Assembly (NCBI RefSeq): GCF_052065755.1
Contig: NZ_JBQHTK010000008.1
Location: 17,777-81,776, forward strand
Length of the DNA stretch: 64,000 nucleotides
Source of the DNA: Allocoprococcus sp004560705
GTDB taxonomy: Bacteria > Bacillota > Clostridia > Lachnospirales > Lachnospiraceae
Direction of reading: 5' to 3'
In this document: positions 26,233 through 35,944 of the stretch, one piece after another
How the letters are laid out: each line of letters opens with the position of its first letter
Numbering within the stretch: position 1 is the first letter of the stretch
Made by a program: the position numbers and the translations under genes
The notes under the pieces: generated by a model
Databases searched by the model: none
The model's input: the letters and a program-made list of their open reading frames with translations, nothing else
What the model was told of the DNA's origin: nothing

Positions 26233-26275
26233 TGTCAACACTCCTTTTCTTTTATGCTGTATTTATCTGAACCTG

Positions 26276-27379
26276 TTATTCCTTTGAGCGGACAAATTTC
26301 ACATGGTCAGCAACCATTAATGCAATTTTAAATGTAAGTGCATCTTCAAATACTCTGACATCCAGCCCTGTCTGTTTTTGAATCTTCTCCAGACGGTACA
26401 CCAATGTATTGCGGTGTACGAAGAGCTGCCTTGCCGTCTCCGAAATATTCAGGTTATTTTCAAAAAATTTGTCTACGGTAGACAAGGTTTCTTCTTCAAA
26501 CTGATCCACTGCTTTTCCAGCAAATACTTCCTCCAGAAACATGTCACAAAGTGACAGCGGAAGCTGATGGATCAGACGACCGATTCCCAGTTCCTTGTAT
26601 GCGAGGATATTTTTTTCCGGATAGAAAATCCTTCCGACATCCAATGCCATCTGCGCCTCTTTATAAGACTGGGAAACATCCTTCAGTTCCTCCACAATGG
26701 TACCGTAAGCCACTCGGACATTTACCATTGCTTCTGTATTGATCATATCGACCAGCATCTTCGCATTGTGCTGGATCTCTCTTGTGCTGTCTGTTTCATC
26801 CAGCGCCTTGATCAGGATTACATGTCCTTCATCGACCGCCGTTACATAATCACCGGTTCCCGAAGTATAGATGCCTTTCACCATCTCGAGGACGATGGTA
26901 TCCTCCGGATTCTTTGGTTCGATCAGAATGACTACTCTGCGCTTTTCCACCGGAATGGACAATTTCTTTGCCTGATTGTAAATATCGACCAGAAGAAGAT
27001 TATCCAGAATCAGATTCTGCATGAAACGGTTCTTATCCATCCGCTCCTTGTTCATGCGGATCAGGCCTTCCAGCTGACTCACACAGAGTTTTCCACTGAC
27101 CCTTCCGTTCAGTTTGTCTTCATGCTCGATCACAAAAATATAGATCGGCTCCAGTTCATCACAAACCGGGAAGACCGCAATCTCATCTGTCACAAGTTCT
27201 GCCGTACAGCCCACCTCCTGAACCTCCGAGATAAACGCTTCTACTGCGTGCTGGATCCAGCCCTTCTTCGCTCCGACTGCGGCCAGCATGGCCGCTTCCA
27301 TATTCCAAATGGAACAACTACATTCCACAATATCCCCGATTTCATGAATCGTTCTCTGTAAAATCTGATTCGATAACAC
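26276..27379 (-). CDS. CdaR/PucR-type transcriptional regulator
   Basis: 367 residues. Central GGDEF-like regulatory domain (RRVVILIEPKNPEDT, VRVAYGTIVEELKDVSQSYKEA) and a C-terminal PucR-type HTH (NISETARQLFVHRNTLVYRLEKIQ). Family members respond to sugar diacids or other carboxylic acids. GTG start with GGAGG 8 bases before it. It lies 12 bases after pyk and 43 before the aconitase gene, so it may control this operon in response to an organic acid; that is inference. Confidence 0.88.
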   Translation of the reverse strand: MLSNQILQRTIHEIGDIVECSCSIWNMEAAMLAAVGAKKGWIQHAVEAFISEVQEVGCTAELVTDEIAVFPVCDELEPIYIFVIEHEDKLNGRVSGKLCVSQLEGLIRMNKERMDKNRFMQNLILDNLLLVDIYNQAKKLSIPVEKRRVVILIEPKNPEDTIVLEMVKGIYTSGTGDYVTAVDEGHVILIKALDETDSTREIQHNAKMLVDMINTEAMVNVRVAYGTIVEELKDVSQSYKEAQMALDVGRIFYPEKNILAYKELGIGRLIHQLPLSLCDMFLEEVFAGKAVDQFEEETLSTVDKFFENNLNISETARQLFVHRNTLVYRLEKIQKQTGLDVRVFEDALTFKIALMVADHVKFVRSKE

Positions 27380-27391
27380 TTTATTTTCCTC

Positions 27392-28816
27392 CTAATACTC
27401 TCCGACAATCGCCGCTTTAATCAGATTCGTTTTTCCTGGGCGCCCTACCGGAACACCGGCAGTCAGGATCGCCACATCTCCTTCCTGCACAAATCCCTCT
27501 CGTTCAGCTGCTTCTGTCGCATGAAGGAATAAAATCTCCATGCTGTACTCTTCTTTGATCAAAATCGGTGAAATACCCCAAGACAGATTTAATTTCCGGC
27601 AGGTACGCATATCGGAAGTACATCCCACGATCGGACATCCCGGTCGAAATCTGGACACCATTCTCGCAGTATGGCCGGACTTGGTCACGGTAATGATGGC
27701 CTTGGCGTCCATATCAATGGCCGTCATACAGGTTGCATGGGAAATCGCCGTCGTCATATCTTTCTTTTCTTCTTTTTTCCGGACACTGAACAGTTCATTA
27801 TATGGGATGTCACTTTCGGTTCGCACAGCGATACGAACCATTGTTTTCAGTGCCTCCACCGGATATTTTCCCGCTGCAGTTTCTCCGGACAGCATGATTG
27901 CGCTGGTTCCCTGGTAAATCGCATTTGCCACGTCCGTCGTCTCCGCACGAGTTGGACGTGGATTTTTTATCATGGAATCCAGCATCTGAGTTGCCGTGAT
28001 AACCTGTTTCCCCGCATTGTAAACTTTGGCAATGATTTCCTTCTGGATGACAGGAACGTCTTCCAGCGGGATTTCTACACCCATGTCACCTCTGGCAATC
28101 ATGATTCCATCGGCAGCTTCGATGATTCGATCGATATTATTCACGCCCTGCTGGTTCTCGATCTTTGCAATGATTCCGATATCAGCTCCACCGTTCTCAT
28201 ATAAAATCTTACGAATCTCCGCCACATCTTCTGCTGTACGTGTAAAAGAAGCTGCAATGAAATCAAATCCTTCTCGAATTCCAAAAAGAATATCTTCTTT
28301 ATCCTTCGGGCTGATAAACGGCATATTCACATCCACTCCCGGAAGGTTCACGCCTTTACGGTCTGAAACCATTCCCCCGTTTTTTACAACACAGTGGATT
28401 TCTTTTCCTTCAATACTTACGACTTCCAGACCGATCAGACCATCGTCGATCAGCACACTGTCTCCCGGCTTTAAGTCTTTATATAAATCTTCGTAGGTTA
28501 CGGATACCTTTTCGTTTGTTCCTTCAATGTCTTCCGATGTCAGTGTAAATTCCTGTCCTTCGACCAGTTCAGCCTTTCCTTCTTTAAAAGTACGAATCCG
28601 GATCTCCGGTCCCTTCGTATCCAGAAGAGCGGCAACCGGTCTTCCGAGCCGTTCCCGGATCTCCTGAAGTTTGATCAGACGTTCCTTCTGTTCCCGATGA
28701 CTTCCGTGAGAAAAGTTAAATCTGGCAACATCCATCCCTTCCTGAATCAGTGTTTCCAGTACCCCTTCTTTATCGGTTGATGGTCCTAAAGTACAAATGA
28801 TTTTCGTTTTGCGCAT
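27392..28816 (-). CDS. pyk: pyruvate kinase
   Basis: 474 residues. It transfers phosphate from PEP to ADP, the last step of glycolysis. Visible: TKIICTLGPST, the LLDTKGPEIR block, the catalytic signature IIAKIENQQGV and the metal site MIARGDMGVEIP followed by ATQMLDSM. It lacks the extra PEP-utilising C-terminal domain found in Bacillus enzymes. GGAGG six bases before ATG. First gene of the pyk-cdaR-aconitase operon. Confidence 0.97.
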   Translation of the reverse strand: MRKTKIICTLGPSTDKEGVLETLIQEGMDVARFNFSHGSHREQKERLIKLQEIRERLGRPVAALLDTKGPEIRIRTFKEGKAELVEGQEFTLTSEDIEGTNEKVSVTYEDLYKDLKPGDSVLIDDGLIGLEVVSIEGKEIHCVVKNGGMVSDRKGVNLPGVDVNMPFISPKDKEDILFGIREGFDFIAASFTRTAEDVAEIRKILYENGGADIGIIAKIENQQGVNNIDRIIEAADGIMIARGDMGVEIPLEDVPVIQKEIIAKVYNAGKQVITATQMLDSMIKNPRPTRAETTDVANAIYQGTSAIMLSGETAAGKYPVEALKTMVRIAVRTESDIPYNELFSVRKKEEKKDMTTAISHATCMTAIDMDAKAIITVTKSGHTARMVSRFRPGCPIVGCTSDMRTCRKLNLSWGISPILIKEEYSMEILFLHATEAAEREGFVQEGDVAILTAGVPVGRPGKTNLIKAAIVGEY

Positions 28817-28974
28817 CCTGTTCCTCCTACTGTTATTCTTCTCTTGCCCTGCTTTTCCATATGCTATGTGGACGTGGCATAGCCTTTAAGTCACATATTA
28901 TCTATTACACCACTTATCGTAACATGATTTTAATTCACACACAACTGCGTCTTTTGCACAAAAATCTATGCATT
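28817..28974 (-). promoter_or_regulatory. pyk leader with inverted repeat
   Basis: GCTATG (28863-28868) pairs with CATAGC (28878-28883) in the leader, just after a possible -10 (TAATAT near 28895 on the minus strand). It may be an operator or the tail hairpin of the UvrA-like gene; there is no U run. Confidence 0.35.
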
Positions 28975-31224
28975 CTATAAGTCTTCTTTGAGATACGGCG
29001 CCGTTACAGATTTTTCACTTGTTACAAGTTCTTCCGGCGTACCTGCAAACAACAGATTTCCTCCTTCATTTCCTCCGCCCGGCCCCAGCTCGATCAGATA
29101 ATCACATCCTTTTATGACTTCCAGATTATGTTCGATCAGGAAAAGGGAGTTCCCGGCATCCACCATTTCATCAAACAATTCCAGAATGTTACAAATGTCT
29201 TCCATGTGCAGTCCGTCGGTAGGCTCGTCCAGAATAAAAATCTTTCCACTGCTGTTCAGATACGATGCTAGCTTCAGCCGCTGAAGTTCTCCACCGGATA
29301 ATGTGGACAGGGACTGATTCAGATGAAGATAGGAGAGTCCCACCCTCGTCAGCGGATGCAGCATTTTTGCCACCTCTGTTCCGGCAAACCATTCTTCTGC
29401 TTTACTTACAGTAAAATCCATGACTTGGGCAATGTTATATCCGTCTACCTCATATTCCAGCACCTCTTTGGAATATCGGAGACCACCGCATGCTTCACAT
29501 ACTGTTTCGATGGAATCCATAAAAGCCATATCCGAGACGACCACTCCTTTTCCTTTGCATACCGGACATTTCCCTTTTCCATTAAACGAGAAAAGTCCGG
29601 CACTGACGCCACATTTTCCGGCAAAAATCTTCCGGATTTCATCTGCCGCTCCAAGGTATGTTGCAGGAGTGGACCGCAGACTGATTCCAATGTTTTTCTG
29701 ACTGATATAAATCGGTTTTTCAGGGCATGTCTCTGCAAAATGTTCCATCAGTGAGCTCTTTCCTGATCCGGCAACTCCTGCGATCACAGTCATCACGCCC
29801 AACGGTATTTTTACGGAAATATCCTTTAGATTATGGTATGTCACATTTTGAAGTTCATACCAGGTCTTTGGTATTCTGACACATGTTTTCAAACCACTTT
29901 TTCTGCGAAGCATTTCCCCTGTCCGGGTATTGCTTTTCACAAGTTCCACATAGCTTCCCTGAAACAGGATATTTCCTCCGGACGCACCTGCCCCGGGGCC
30001 AATGTCAACGATATGATCCGCTGCCCGGATCATTTCCTTATGGTGCTCCACCATCAGAACGGTATTGCCTGCATCCCGTAACTTTTCCACCGCCCGCAGA
30101 AGCCGGTCGATATCATGACTGTGGAGGCCTACGCTCGGTTCATCCAGAATATACAGCAGATCCGTAAGAGATGAATTCATGTATTTGGCAATCTTGCATC
30201 GCTGTGCTTCTCCACCTGACAGGGTTCCGAGTCCCCTCGCCAGTGTCAGATAATCAAGTCCAATATCAATTAGCGCCTGGATTCTGGCAGAGAGTGTTCG
30301 CTTAAGATCCTCCGCCAACGGTGACTCTATTTCATTCAACCATACGCTCAGTTCTTTAAGCGGCATCGCAGTCACTTCGGCAATATTTTTCCCGTTTATC
30401 CGGCATGAAAGCACCTTCGGATTCAGGCGGGTACCTCCGCAATCCGGACATACTCCGCGGTGCGTCATGGGACCCAGGATCTGTTTGTGCAGTTTTCCTT
30501 CCTCTGAATTCAGAACACTGCGGTACATTCTGTGAACCAGGCCTTCATACTTTGCCGTCTTCGGCCATCCTTCCGGTGGGTTTTTCAAACGAATCTGCGG
30601 CGAATACAGAAACAGTTCCAATTCTTCTTCCGAATAATCTTTTATCTTTTTATTCAGGTCAAACAGCCCACTGTTGGCATATCGGATCCATCGCCACTGT
30701 CCCGGCTCAAATGCGACATAATTAATCACTCCGGGATCATTCAGACATTTATCAAAATCGACCAGCTTGTGTACATCCAGTTCCGTAATCTCACCGATTC
30801 CATCGCAGCGCGGACAGCTTCCCTGCGGATGATTGAATGAAAATGTATCCGAATAGCCGACAAACGGTTCTCCCACTCTTGAAAAAAGAAGTCTCAAAAG
30901 TGTATAAGTGTCTGTATACGTTCCGACTGTAGAGCGCATATTGGGTGCCGGTTTTTTCTGATCGATCACGATCGCGACCGGAAGATTATCGATTCGTTCT
31001 ACATGCGGCCGCCCGTATTTGGGCAGATAATTCTGGACAAATCCCGGGAACGTATCATTCAACTCCCGTCTAGACTGGGCTGCGATCGTATCCAATACCA
31101 AAGAAGATTTCCCTGAACCTGAAACACCGGTGAACACCGTCATCTTATATTTCGGGATATCTATCGAAATATGTTTCAAATTATTTTCATAGGCATTCAA
31201 TACTTGAATAAATTCTCTGTTCAT
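28975..31224 (-). CDS. UvrA2-like ABC ATPase (short UvrA paralogue)
   Basis: 749 residues against about 940 in UvrA. Two ABC ATPase halves: Walker A GVSGSGKSS and GVAGSGKSS, signatures LSGGEAQR and LSGGELQR, Walker B regions LDEPSVGLH and LDEPTDGLH, and Zn-binding CxxC pairs (CPRCDG, CPVCKGKG, CEACGG). The missing length fits loss of the UvrB-interaction/insertion domain, as in class II UvrA proteins that are often linked to drug resistance rather than to excision repair. No uvrB or uvrC nearby. Start not firm: ATG 31224 or TTG 31230, with only a distant GGAAAGG. Confidence 0.85.
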   Translation of the reverse strand: MNREFIQVLNAYENNLKHISIDIPKYKMTVFTGVSGSGKSSLVLDTIAAQSRRELNDTFPGFVQNYLPKYGRPHVERIDNLPVAIVIDQKKPAPNMRSTVGTYTDTYTLLRLLFSRVGEPFVGYSDTFSFNHPQGSCPRCDGIGEITELDVHKLVDFDKCLNDPGVINYVAFEPGQWRWIRYANSGLFDLNKKIKDYSEEELELFLYSPQIRLKNPPEGWPKTAKYEGLVHRMYRSVLNSEEGKLHKQILGPMTHRGVCPDCGGTRLNPKVLSCRINGKNIAEVTAMPLKELSVWLNEIESPLAEDLKRTLSARIQALIDIGLDYLTLARGLGTLSGGEAQRCKIAKYMNSSLTDLLYILDEPSVGLHSHDIDRLLRAVEKLRDAGNTVLMVEHHKEMIRAADHIVDIGPGAGASGGNILFQGSYVELVKSNTRTGEMLRRKSGLKTCVRIPKTWYELQNVTYHNLKDISVKIPLGVMTVIAGVAGSGKSSLMEHFAETCPEKPIYISQKNIGISLRSTPATYLGAADEIRKIFAGKCGVSAGLFSFNGKGKCPVCKGKGVVVSDMAFMDSIETVCEACGGLRYSKEVLEYEVDGYNIAQVMDFTVSKAEEWFAGTEVAKMLHPLTRVGLSYLHLNQSLSTLSGGELQRLKLASYLNSSGKIFILDEPTDGLHMEDICNILELFDEMVDAGNSLFLIEHNLEVIKGCDYLIELGPGGGNEGGNLLFAGTPEELVTSEKSVTAPYLKEDL

Positions 31225-31289
31225 TTGCAAATTTCAGCTTAACCTTTCCTTTTTTGATCTTTGACAATATATTATCTCAAACTATATTC

Positions 31290-31318
31290 ACAATATCATT
31301 CATGTTTTGTATGGTCAA
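31290..31318 (-). promoter_or_regulatory. promoter of the UvrA2-like gene
   Basis: Minus-strand TTGACC (31318-31313), 17 bases, TATTGT (31295-31290), 66 bases before the start. Confidence 0.5.
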
Positions 31319-31409
31319 TGTTCTTTCCAACATTTTTCTTCTGCCGACAAAACCAGTCTAGCGTCCGATCAATACATGCACATTCGCGCGAAGAAACATT
31401 TACGCACAA

Positions 31410-31478
31410 AAAGAGGAACGGCCTTGTTCCTCAATGTCATCTACTTAACAGCGTGGTGTGAAAGCCGTTCCTTTTTTC
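31410..31478. terminator. bidirectional terminator after the M20 gene
   Basis: AGGAACGGC (31414-31422) pairs with GCCGTTCCT (31464-31472); T-rich tracts follow in both directions. The 41-base loop is unusually large. Confidence 0.7.
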
Positions 31479-31510
31479 TGTTGTATTTTCGTTTCTTTTT
31501 AGGCTAAAGA

Positions 31511-32689
31511 CTACTTATTATTCTTCAGCCACTCAGTTGCACAGTGAGCCAGGCAGGCTGATCCGATCGGAAGCACGTCTTCATTAAACAACACCTTCGG
31601 ATTGTGAGCGGAAACTGCTCCTCTTTCATCCAGAAATCCTGCGGATATATACATAAATACGCTCGGGATCTGCTCTGCAACTACAGCGAAATCCTCTGAA
31701 GCGCTGGCGGTAATTCCGGGGTAACCCATAAGTCCAGGAATCGGCAGTTCGTTCATGTATCCAACCATTTCCTTTGTCAGAGCAGCATCGCTGATCAGCG
31801 GGCCGACTCCGCCGGTCATAACAACTTCTGCCGTACCTCCATAAACCTCTGCTGTCCGTTCGCTCACTTCTTTCAAACGTTTCAGAAGCAGATCACGGGC
31901 ATCCGGACTATTTGTACGGATCGTACCGCTCAGTACCGCACTCTCCGGAATAATGTTCGGAGCGGAACCGGCCTGGAACTGTCCAATTGTCAGGACACAG
32001 GCATCATTCGGATTACTCTCGCGTGCAATCAGTTCCTGCAGTGCAAGATGCACATGTACACCGATGTTGATCGGGTCAATAGACATATGCGGATATGCAC
32101 CGTGTGAACCACGTCCTTTGATATGAATCTCAAATCCATCCATGGAGAACATGATAGCCTTACCACTGTCATTATACATATACGTACCCATCGGAATCTT
32201 TCCAGGACCGACATGGTAAGCCATCGCAATATCCGGTTTTGGATTTTCCAGAATTCCGTTCTCAACCATGTTCTTTGCTCCTGTAAAATTCTCTTCTCCA
32301 GGCTGGAACATAAATTTGACAGTTCCTTCCAATGCGTCCTCATTCTCTTTTAACATTCTCGCTGCTGTCAGAAGCATTGCCGCATGAAGATCGTGTCCAC
32401 AGCAATGCCCTTCTGTTCCCGTAGGGCAGGCAAATGGAAGTCCGCTGTCTTCCGGCATCGGAAGCGCATCCATATCGGCTCGAAGCATAATGACTTTACC
32501 GCCTTTTCCAAGCGTAGCGGTAACACCCTCTCCACATTCTTTCGGATCAAGACCATATTCCTTCAGTTTCTCCAAAACATACGCTTTTGCCTTCGGCATA
32601 TGCAGCCCCACTTCTGCATTGGTATGAATATAACGGCGATCCGCTATAGTCTCCTCCTTCAATTCCAGTGCACGTTCATAATAATTCAT
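31511..32689 (-). CDS. M20-family amidohydrolase
   Basis: 392 residues. Peptidase family M20D-like (hippurate hydrolase/IAA-amino acid hydrolase type): metal ligands in LRADMDALPM, GHCCGHDLHAAM (with the Cys-Gly-His-Asp block) and QPGEEN, AYHVGPGKI, and SEDFAVV near the end. It removes acyl groups from N-acyl amino acids or dipeptides; exact substrate unknown. ATG at 32689 is preferred over 32695 because GGAGG is 7 bases before it and only 1-2 before the other. Confidence 0.9.
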   Translation of the reverse strand: MNYYERALELKEETIADRRYIHTNAEVGLHMPKAKAYVLEKLKEYGLDPKECGEGVTATLGKGGKVIMLRADMDALPMPEDSGLPFACPTGTEGHCCGHDLHAAMLLTAARMLKENEDALEGTVKFMFQPGEENFTGAKNMVENGILENPKPDIAMAYHVGPGKIPMGTYMYNDSGKAIMFSMDGFEIHIKGRGSHGAYPHMSIDPINIGVHVHLALQELIARESNPNDACVLTIGQFQAGSAPNIIPESAVLSGTIRTNSPDARDLLLKRLKEVSERTAEVYGGTAEVVMTGGVGPLISDAALTKEMVGYMNELPIPGLMGYPGITASASEDFAVVAEQIPSVFMYISAGFLDERGAVSAHNPKVLFNEDVLPIGSACLAHCATEWLKNNK

Positions 32690-32926
32690 AAACATTCCTC
32701 CTTTGTTTCCGCTTTTTGGTTTCGTTCTTCATACAAAACTTTTTGCTAAAAAGAAATATAGCACGAATACATAAAAACTACAAGAGGTGATGGAGGACGG
32801 GGTTCAGGTTCACGCCTTTGTCCGTGGCCCCGAAGCATCCCCTCAACCACCCTTGAATTTCCCCACAAAAGCTGATATGATAGAACAAATAACACATTTT
32901 CAAACGACCAAACAGGAGGGATATCT
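32690..32926 (+). promoter_or_regulatory. promoter before the small TM protein gene
   Basis: TTGAAT (32853-32858), 17 bases, TATGAT (32876-32881). The 32790-32850 part of this gap is GC-rich, unlike its surroundings, and holds GCATCCCCTC, a string also found in the inverted repeat at 21103; it may be another intergenic element, but I see no clear arms. Confidence 0.55.
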
Positions 32927-33397
32927 TTGTCCGAATATACACCAACTTCAAAAGATGAAACCGAAGAAACGATTATGAATCCAGACACTATAACGGAAGA
33001 AACTGATTCTGAGATCCCGATTACTGAGATAAGAGAAGAGAAAGAAATAGAAACAGTATCAGAGGAAGAACCGCCGAAGCGACATTTTTCTCCGTTCCGC
33101 GCCAAAAGATCCGATTTTTCGCGAGATGAATGGATTCTTTCCCATATTGATAATTCTCAGCTTATGGAATATCTCAAGTTAGAGCAAACGCGTTTTGAAC
33201 AGCTTCAGGAAGCAAAGGAACGAAAAGAGAAGCGGCTTTTTACTGCCTTTAAACTTACCGTTTCTCTGGCTTCGATCGTTGCGGTCATTTATTTATTGAA
33301 AGATGTACCTACCATCCTTGTCAATATTTTATACATAGCCGGTATTCTTGCCGCGTTCTGGTTCTGGAAGAATCCGAAAGATAAGAATGAGAAATAA
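32927..33397 (+). CDS. hypothetical protein with acidic N-terminus and C-terminal membrane hairpin
   Basis: 156 residues, not recognised. The first 55 residues are Glu/Thr-rich and probably disordered; residues 60-105 are charged and helical (LKLEQTRFEQLQEAKERKEKR, a likely coiled coil shown in part); two membrane segments follow (LTVSLASIVAVIYLL and ILVNILYIAGILAAFWFW). The start is TTG with AGGAGGG 8 bases upstream. Monocistronic, own promoter and terminator. Confidence 0.7.
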   Translation: MSEYTPTSKDETEETIMNPDTITEETDSEIPITEIREEKEIETVSEEEPPKRHFSPFRAKRSDFSRDEWILSHIDNSQLMEYLKLEQTRFEQLQEAKERKEKRLFTAFKLTVSLASIVAVIYLLKDVPTILVNILYIAGILAAFWFWKNPKDKNEK

Positions 33398-33413
33398 CAT
33401 AATTTCATATCAG

Positions 33414-33476
33414 AAAGGGCTGTATGCCCCCCCAGACTGACCGCCTGGCGCATTTGGTTTACATACAGCCTTTTGT
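33414..33476. terminator. bidirectional terminator
   Basis: AAGGGCTGTATG (33415-33426) pairs with CATACAGCCTTT (33462-33473) between convergent genes, with T-rich flank. Confidence 0.75.
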
Positions 33477-33494
33477 TATTCCCTCCAGATAGAG

Positions 33495-34778
33495 CTAACA
33501 CTTCTCCCCAATCATAATCCGGATGATTTCTTCATTCGTTTCTTTCATGCCTTGTTTTCCAAGTCTTCCGACGTTCTGAAGAGTCGCTTCAACGCCATTC
33601 GTAACGATTCCGTCACCTCCGACAAATTCCTGTCCGTGTACATACATTTGATATCCGAAAATTCCTGCCTCTACAGCGGATGCAATCTTCGCGGCGCAGG
33701 AGGCCTTTGCCCCGTCACAGACAATGCCGGAAACGATTGCCAGTGCATTGACTACTGTATGGATGACTTCTTCATATCCTCCTCCGCTGAGATATGCAAT
33801 TCCGGCTCCCGCACCTGCTCCGGCACTGACAGCCCCGCAATATGCAGACAGTCTTCCGATCGGAGTCTTCTCGTGAATGGCAGTCAGATTGGAAAGCACA
33901 AGCGCGCGATACATTTTTTCCTTGCCGCATTGCATCCCCCGGGCATAGACAATAATCGGAACGGAGGCTGTAATTCCCTGATTTCCGCTGCCGGAATTAA
34001 TGATAACCGGAAGCTCACAGCCATTCATACGCGCATCAGATCCTGCAGCTGCCATTGCTTTTGCTTTGACTGCAAGATTACCTCCACCGATATCCAAAAG
34101 CACGGATCCGATATTGGCACCATAATTTCCCCGTATTCCTTCCTCAGCAATCGCCATATTATAGGTGATCTGGCGGTCAAGGATTTCCCGGACATCTTCG
34201 ATATCTACCGTTTCCACAAAATCAAAAATGTCTTTCATGTTGAGCAGACTCCGGTCTGTAAGCCCTTCTTCACTTTCATCGGCAACCGGAATTTTCTTCA
34301 GTACTTCTCCGTTTTTCTCAATCAACACAATGTTGGTGTGGTAGTTGGCAATCCGTACTTTGCTGTATTCTTCTCCTTTATAAAGCGTCACAATGATATC
34401 AAACGTCAACCCATTATCTATATACTCTACATGAATTTCGGTCTGTTCAAGAAATGTTTTCATTTCTTCCGTCTGTTCTTTCGTAACCTCTGCAATCACC
34501 TCCAGTTCCTTTTCCGGTTTCCCTGCGACGATCCCCGCCGCCGCTGCTGCCGGAATCCCTTTGAGATGATTCGTATTCGGTACAATAACAGACTTCACGT
34601 TCTTGATGATACTTCCACTCGCTCCGATCACCACTTTATCCGGAAGTCCTCCAAGCACCTCTCTTGCCTTCGCCGCTGCATATGCAAGTGCGATAGGTTC
34701 TGTACATCCCATTGCCGGAACCAGTTCCTCTCTCAGAATGCTCACATACGCCTCGTATTTCACATCACCTTTGTTCAT
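33495..34778 (-). CDS. UPF0597 / L-cysteine desulfidase-like protein
   Basis: 427 residues. Matches the serine dehydratase alpha-like UPF0597 (YhaM/CdsB) family: EELVPAMGCTEPIALAYAAA with the conserved Cys near the N-terminus, NSGSGNQGI in the middle, and IVCDGAKASCAAKIASAVEAG near the end, whose Cys residues fit 4Fe-4S ligands. Family members degrade L-cysteine to pyruvate, ammonia and sulfide, and protect against excess cysteine. GGAGG 8 bases before ATG. It is divergent from a LysR gene, a common regulator-target arrangement. Confidence 0.88.
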   Translation of the reverse strand: MNKGDVKYEAYVSILREELVPAMGCTEPIALAYAAAKAREVLGGLPDKVVIGASGSIIKNVKSVIVPNTNHLKGIPAAAAAGIVAGKPEKELEVIAEVTKEQTEEMKTFLEQTEIHVEYIDNGLTFDIIVTLYKGEEYSKVRIANYHTNIVLIEKNGEVLKKIPVADESEEGLTDRSLLNMKDIFDFVETVDIEDVREILDRQITYNMAIAEEGIRGNYGANIGSVLLDIGGGNLAVKAKAMAAAGSDARMNGCELPVIINSGSGNQGITASVPIIVYARGMQCGKEKMYRALVLSNLTAIHEKTPIGRLSAYCGAVSAGAGAGAGIAYLSGGGYEEVIHTVVNALAIVSGIVCDGAKASCAAKIASAVEAGIFGYQMYVHGQEFVGGDGIVTNGVEATLQNVGRLGKQGMKETNEEIIRIMIGEKC

Positions 34779-34980
34779 TTTCCTTTCCTCCTTTTCTCCC
34801 CAATCGTAAACATCTCGTTTTCAAGCATCTTGCCTTCTTCTTAATCTCAGTGTATCATGGTGTTAAGTTAATGTAAAATTTAAGGTTTTTATGATATCAT
34901 TAAATATTTTTTATCTTGCAAGAAGATAACGCCTCCGGCAGATTGCAGAGGCGTACATGAAAATGATACAGGAGGTTTTT
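34779..34980. promoter_or_regulatory. divergent regulatory region of the desulfidase and LysR genes
   Basis: Holds a perfect 10-base palindrome ATGATATCAT (34891-34900) within AT-rich DNA, a candidate LysR-type site, and a hairpin ACGCCTC/GAGGCGT (34929-34954) in the LysR leader just before its ribosome site. Confidence 0.45.
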
Positions 34981-35862
34981 ATGGAATTCCGAGAAATTAC
35001 AACATTCCTTCAGGTTGCGAAATTCAAAAGTTTTTCCCGCGCCGCAGAGCAATTGGGCTATACACAGGCAGCTGTCACAATTCAGATTAAAAATCTGGAA
35101 AAGGAACTTGGCGTCCATCTTTTTGACCGGATTGGGAAGCAGACACTCCTTACCCACCAGGGACGTATATTCTATGAATATGCTTCTAATATTGCGCGGG
35201 ATATTTCGCAGGCAAAGGATGCCCTTTCCAATCCGGAAGAGCTGACCGGTACACTCTGCATCGGGACCATTGAATCCGTATGTGCATCTGTATTTCCCTC
35301 ACTTCTCCGCGAATACCACAGGCATTATCCAAAAGTCAACATCAAAATCATTACAGATTCTCCGGAAACACTGCTTCATATGATGGATAAAAACACACTG
35401 GATCTTGTCTATTTTCTGGACAAACCTGTATACAATACCCACTGGATCAAAGTGCTTGAAAAACCGGAAGATGTCTTTTTCGTGGCTTCTTCCGAGCACC
35501 CGCTTGTCCAGAGTGAAAATCTAAGTCTGAATGAAGTGATTACTCAGCCTTTTATTTCCACGGAAAAAAATGCCAGTTACCGTCTTCTTCTGGAAGAATC
35601 TCTTGCGGAAAAGGGTCTGGAACTGCATCCATTTCTGGAAACGGGAAATACGGAATTCATCATCAACCAGCTTCGTCACAATCTGGGCGTTTCCTTTCTG
35701 CCCGGTTTCATTGTCCAGAAATATTTGAATTCCGGAAGCCTTACAACACTGGATGTCACGGATTTCCAACTGCAGGTGTGGCGACAGATTGTATATCATA
35801 AAGATAAATGGGTAACGCGAGAAATGAAAGCCTTTCTGGAACTGGCTTCGGAATCTCTTTAA
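34981..35862 (+). CDS. LysR-family transcriptional regulator
   Basis: 293 residues. N-terminal HTH (EITTFLQVAKFKSFSRAAEQLGYTQ, shown in part; then SAVTIQIKNLEKELG-like AAVTIQIKNLEKELG) and a C-terminal periplasmic-binding-type effector domain (LCIGTIESVCASVFPSLL). GGAGG is 5 bases before ATG 34981; an in-frame ATG at 34957 lies before that site. By position it likely controls the divergent cysteine desulfidase-like gene; the effector is unknown. Confidence 0.9.
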   Translation: MEFREITTFLQVAKFKSFSRAAEQLGYTQAAVTIQIKNLEKELGVHLFDRIGKQTLLTHQGRIFYEYASNIARDISQAKDALSNPEELTGTLCIGTIESVCASVFPSLLREYHRHYPKVNIKIITDSPETLLHMMDKNTLDLVYFLDKPVYNTHWIKVLEKPEDVFFVASSEHPLVQSENLSLNEVITQPFISTEKNASYRLLLEESLAEKGLELHPFLETGNTEFIINQLRHNLGVSFLPGFIVQKYLNSGSLTTLDVTDFQLQVWRQIVYHKDKWVTREMKAFLELASESL

Positions 35863-35944
35863 AACATGCTTCGTGTGTGGTACAATTGAAGAAACAATAC
35901 ACCGGATCAAAAATAATTTTATATAAAAGAAAGAGGTGTTTATT

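Noticed and set aside
28975..31224. Canonical UvrA for excision repair
   Set aside because: About 190 residues too short and without uvrB nearby; fits the UvrA2 class better.
32746..33105. 119-codon minus-strand frame
   Set aside because: Antisense to the promoter and start of the 32927 gene; low-complexity Ser/Val composition, no ribosome site.
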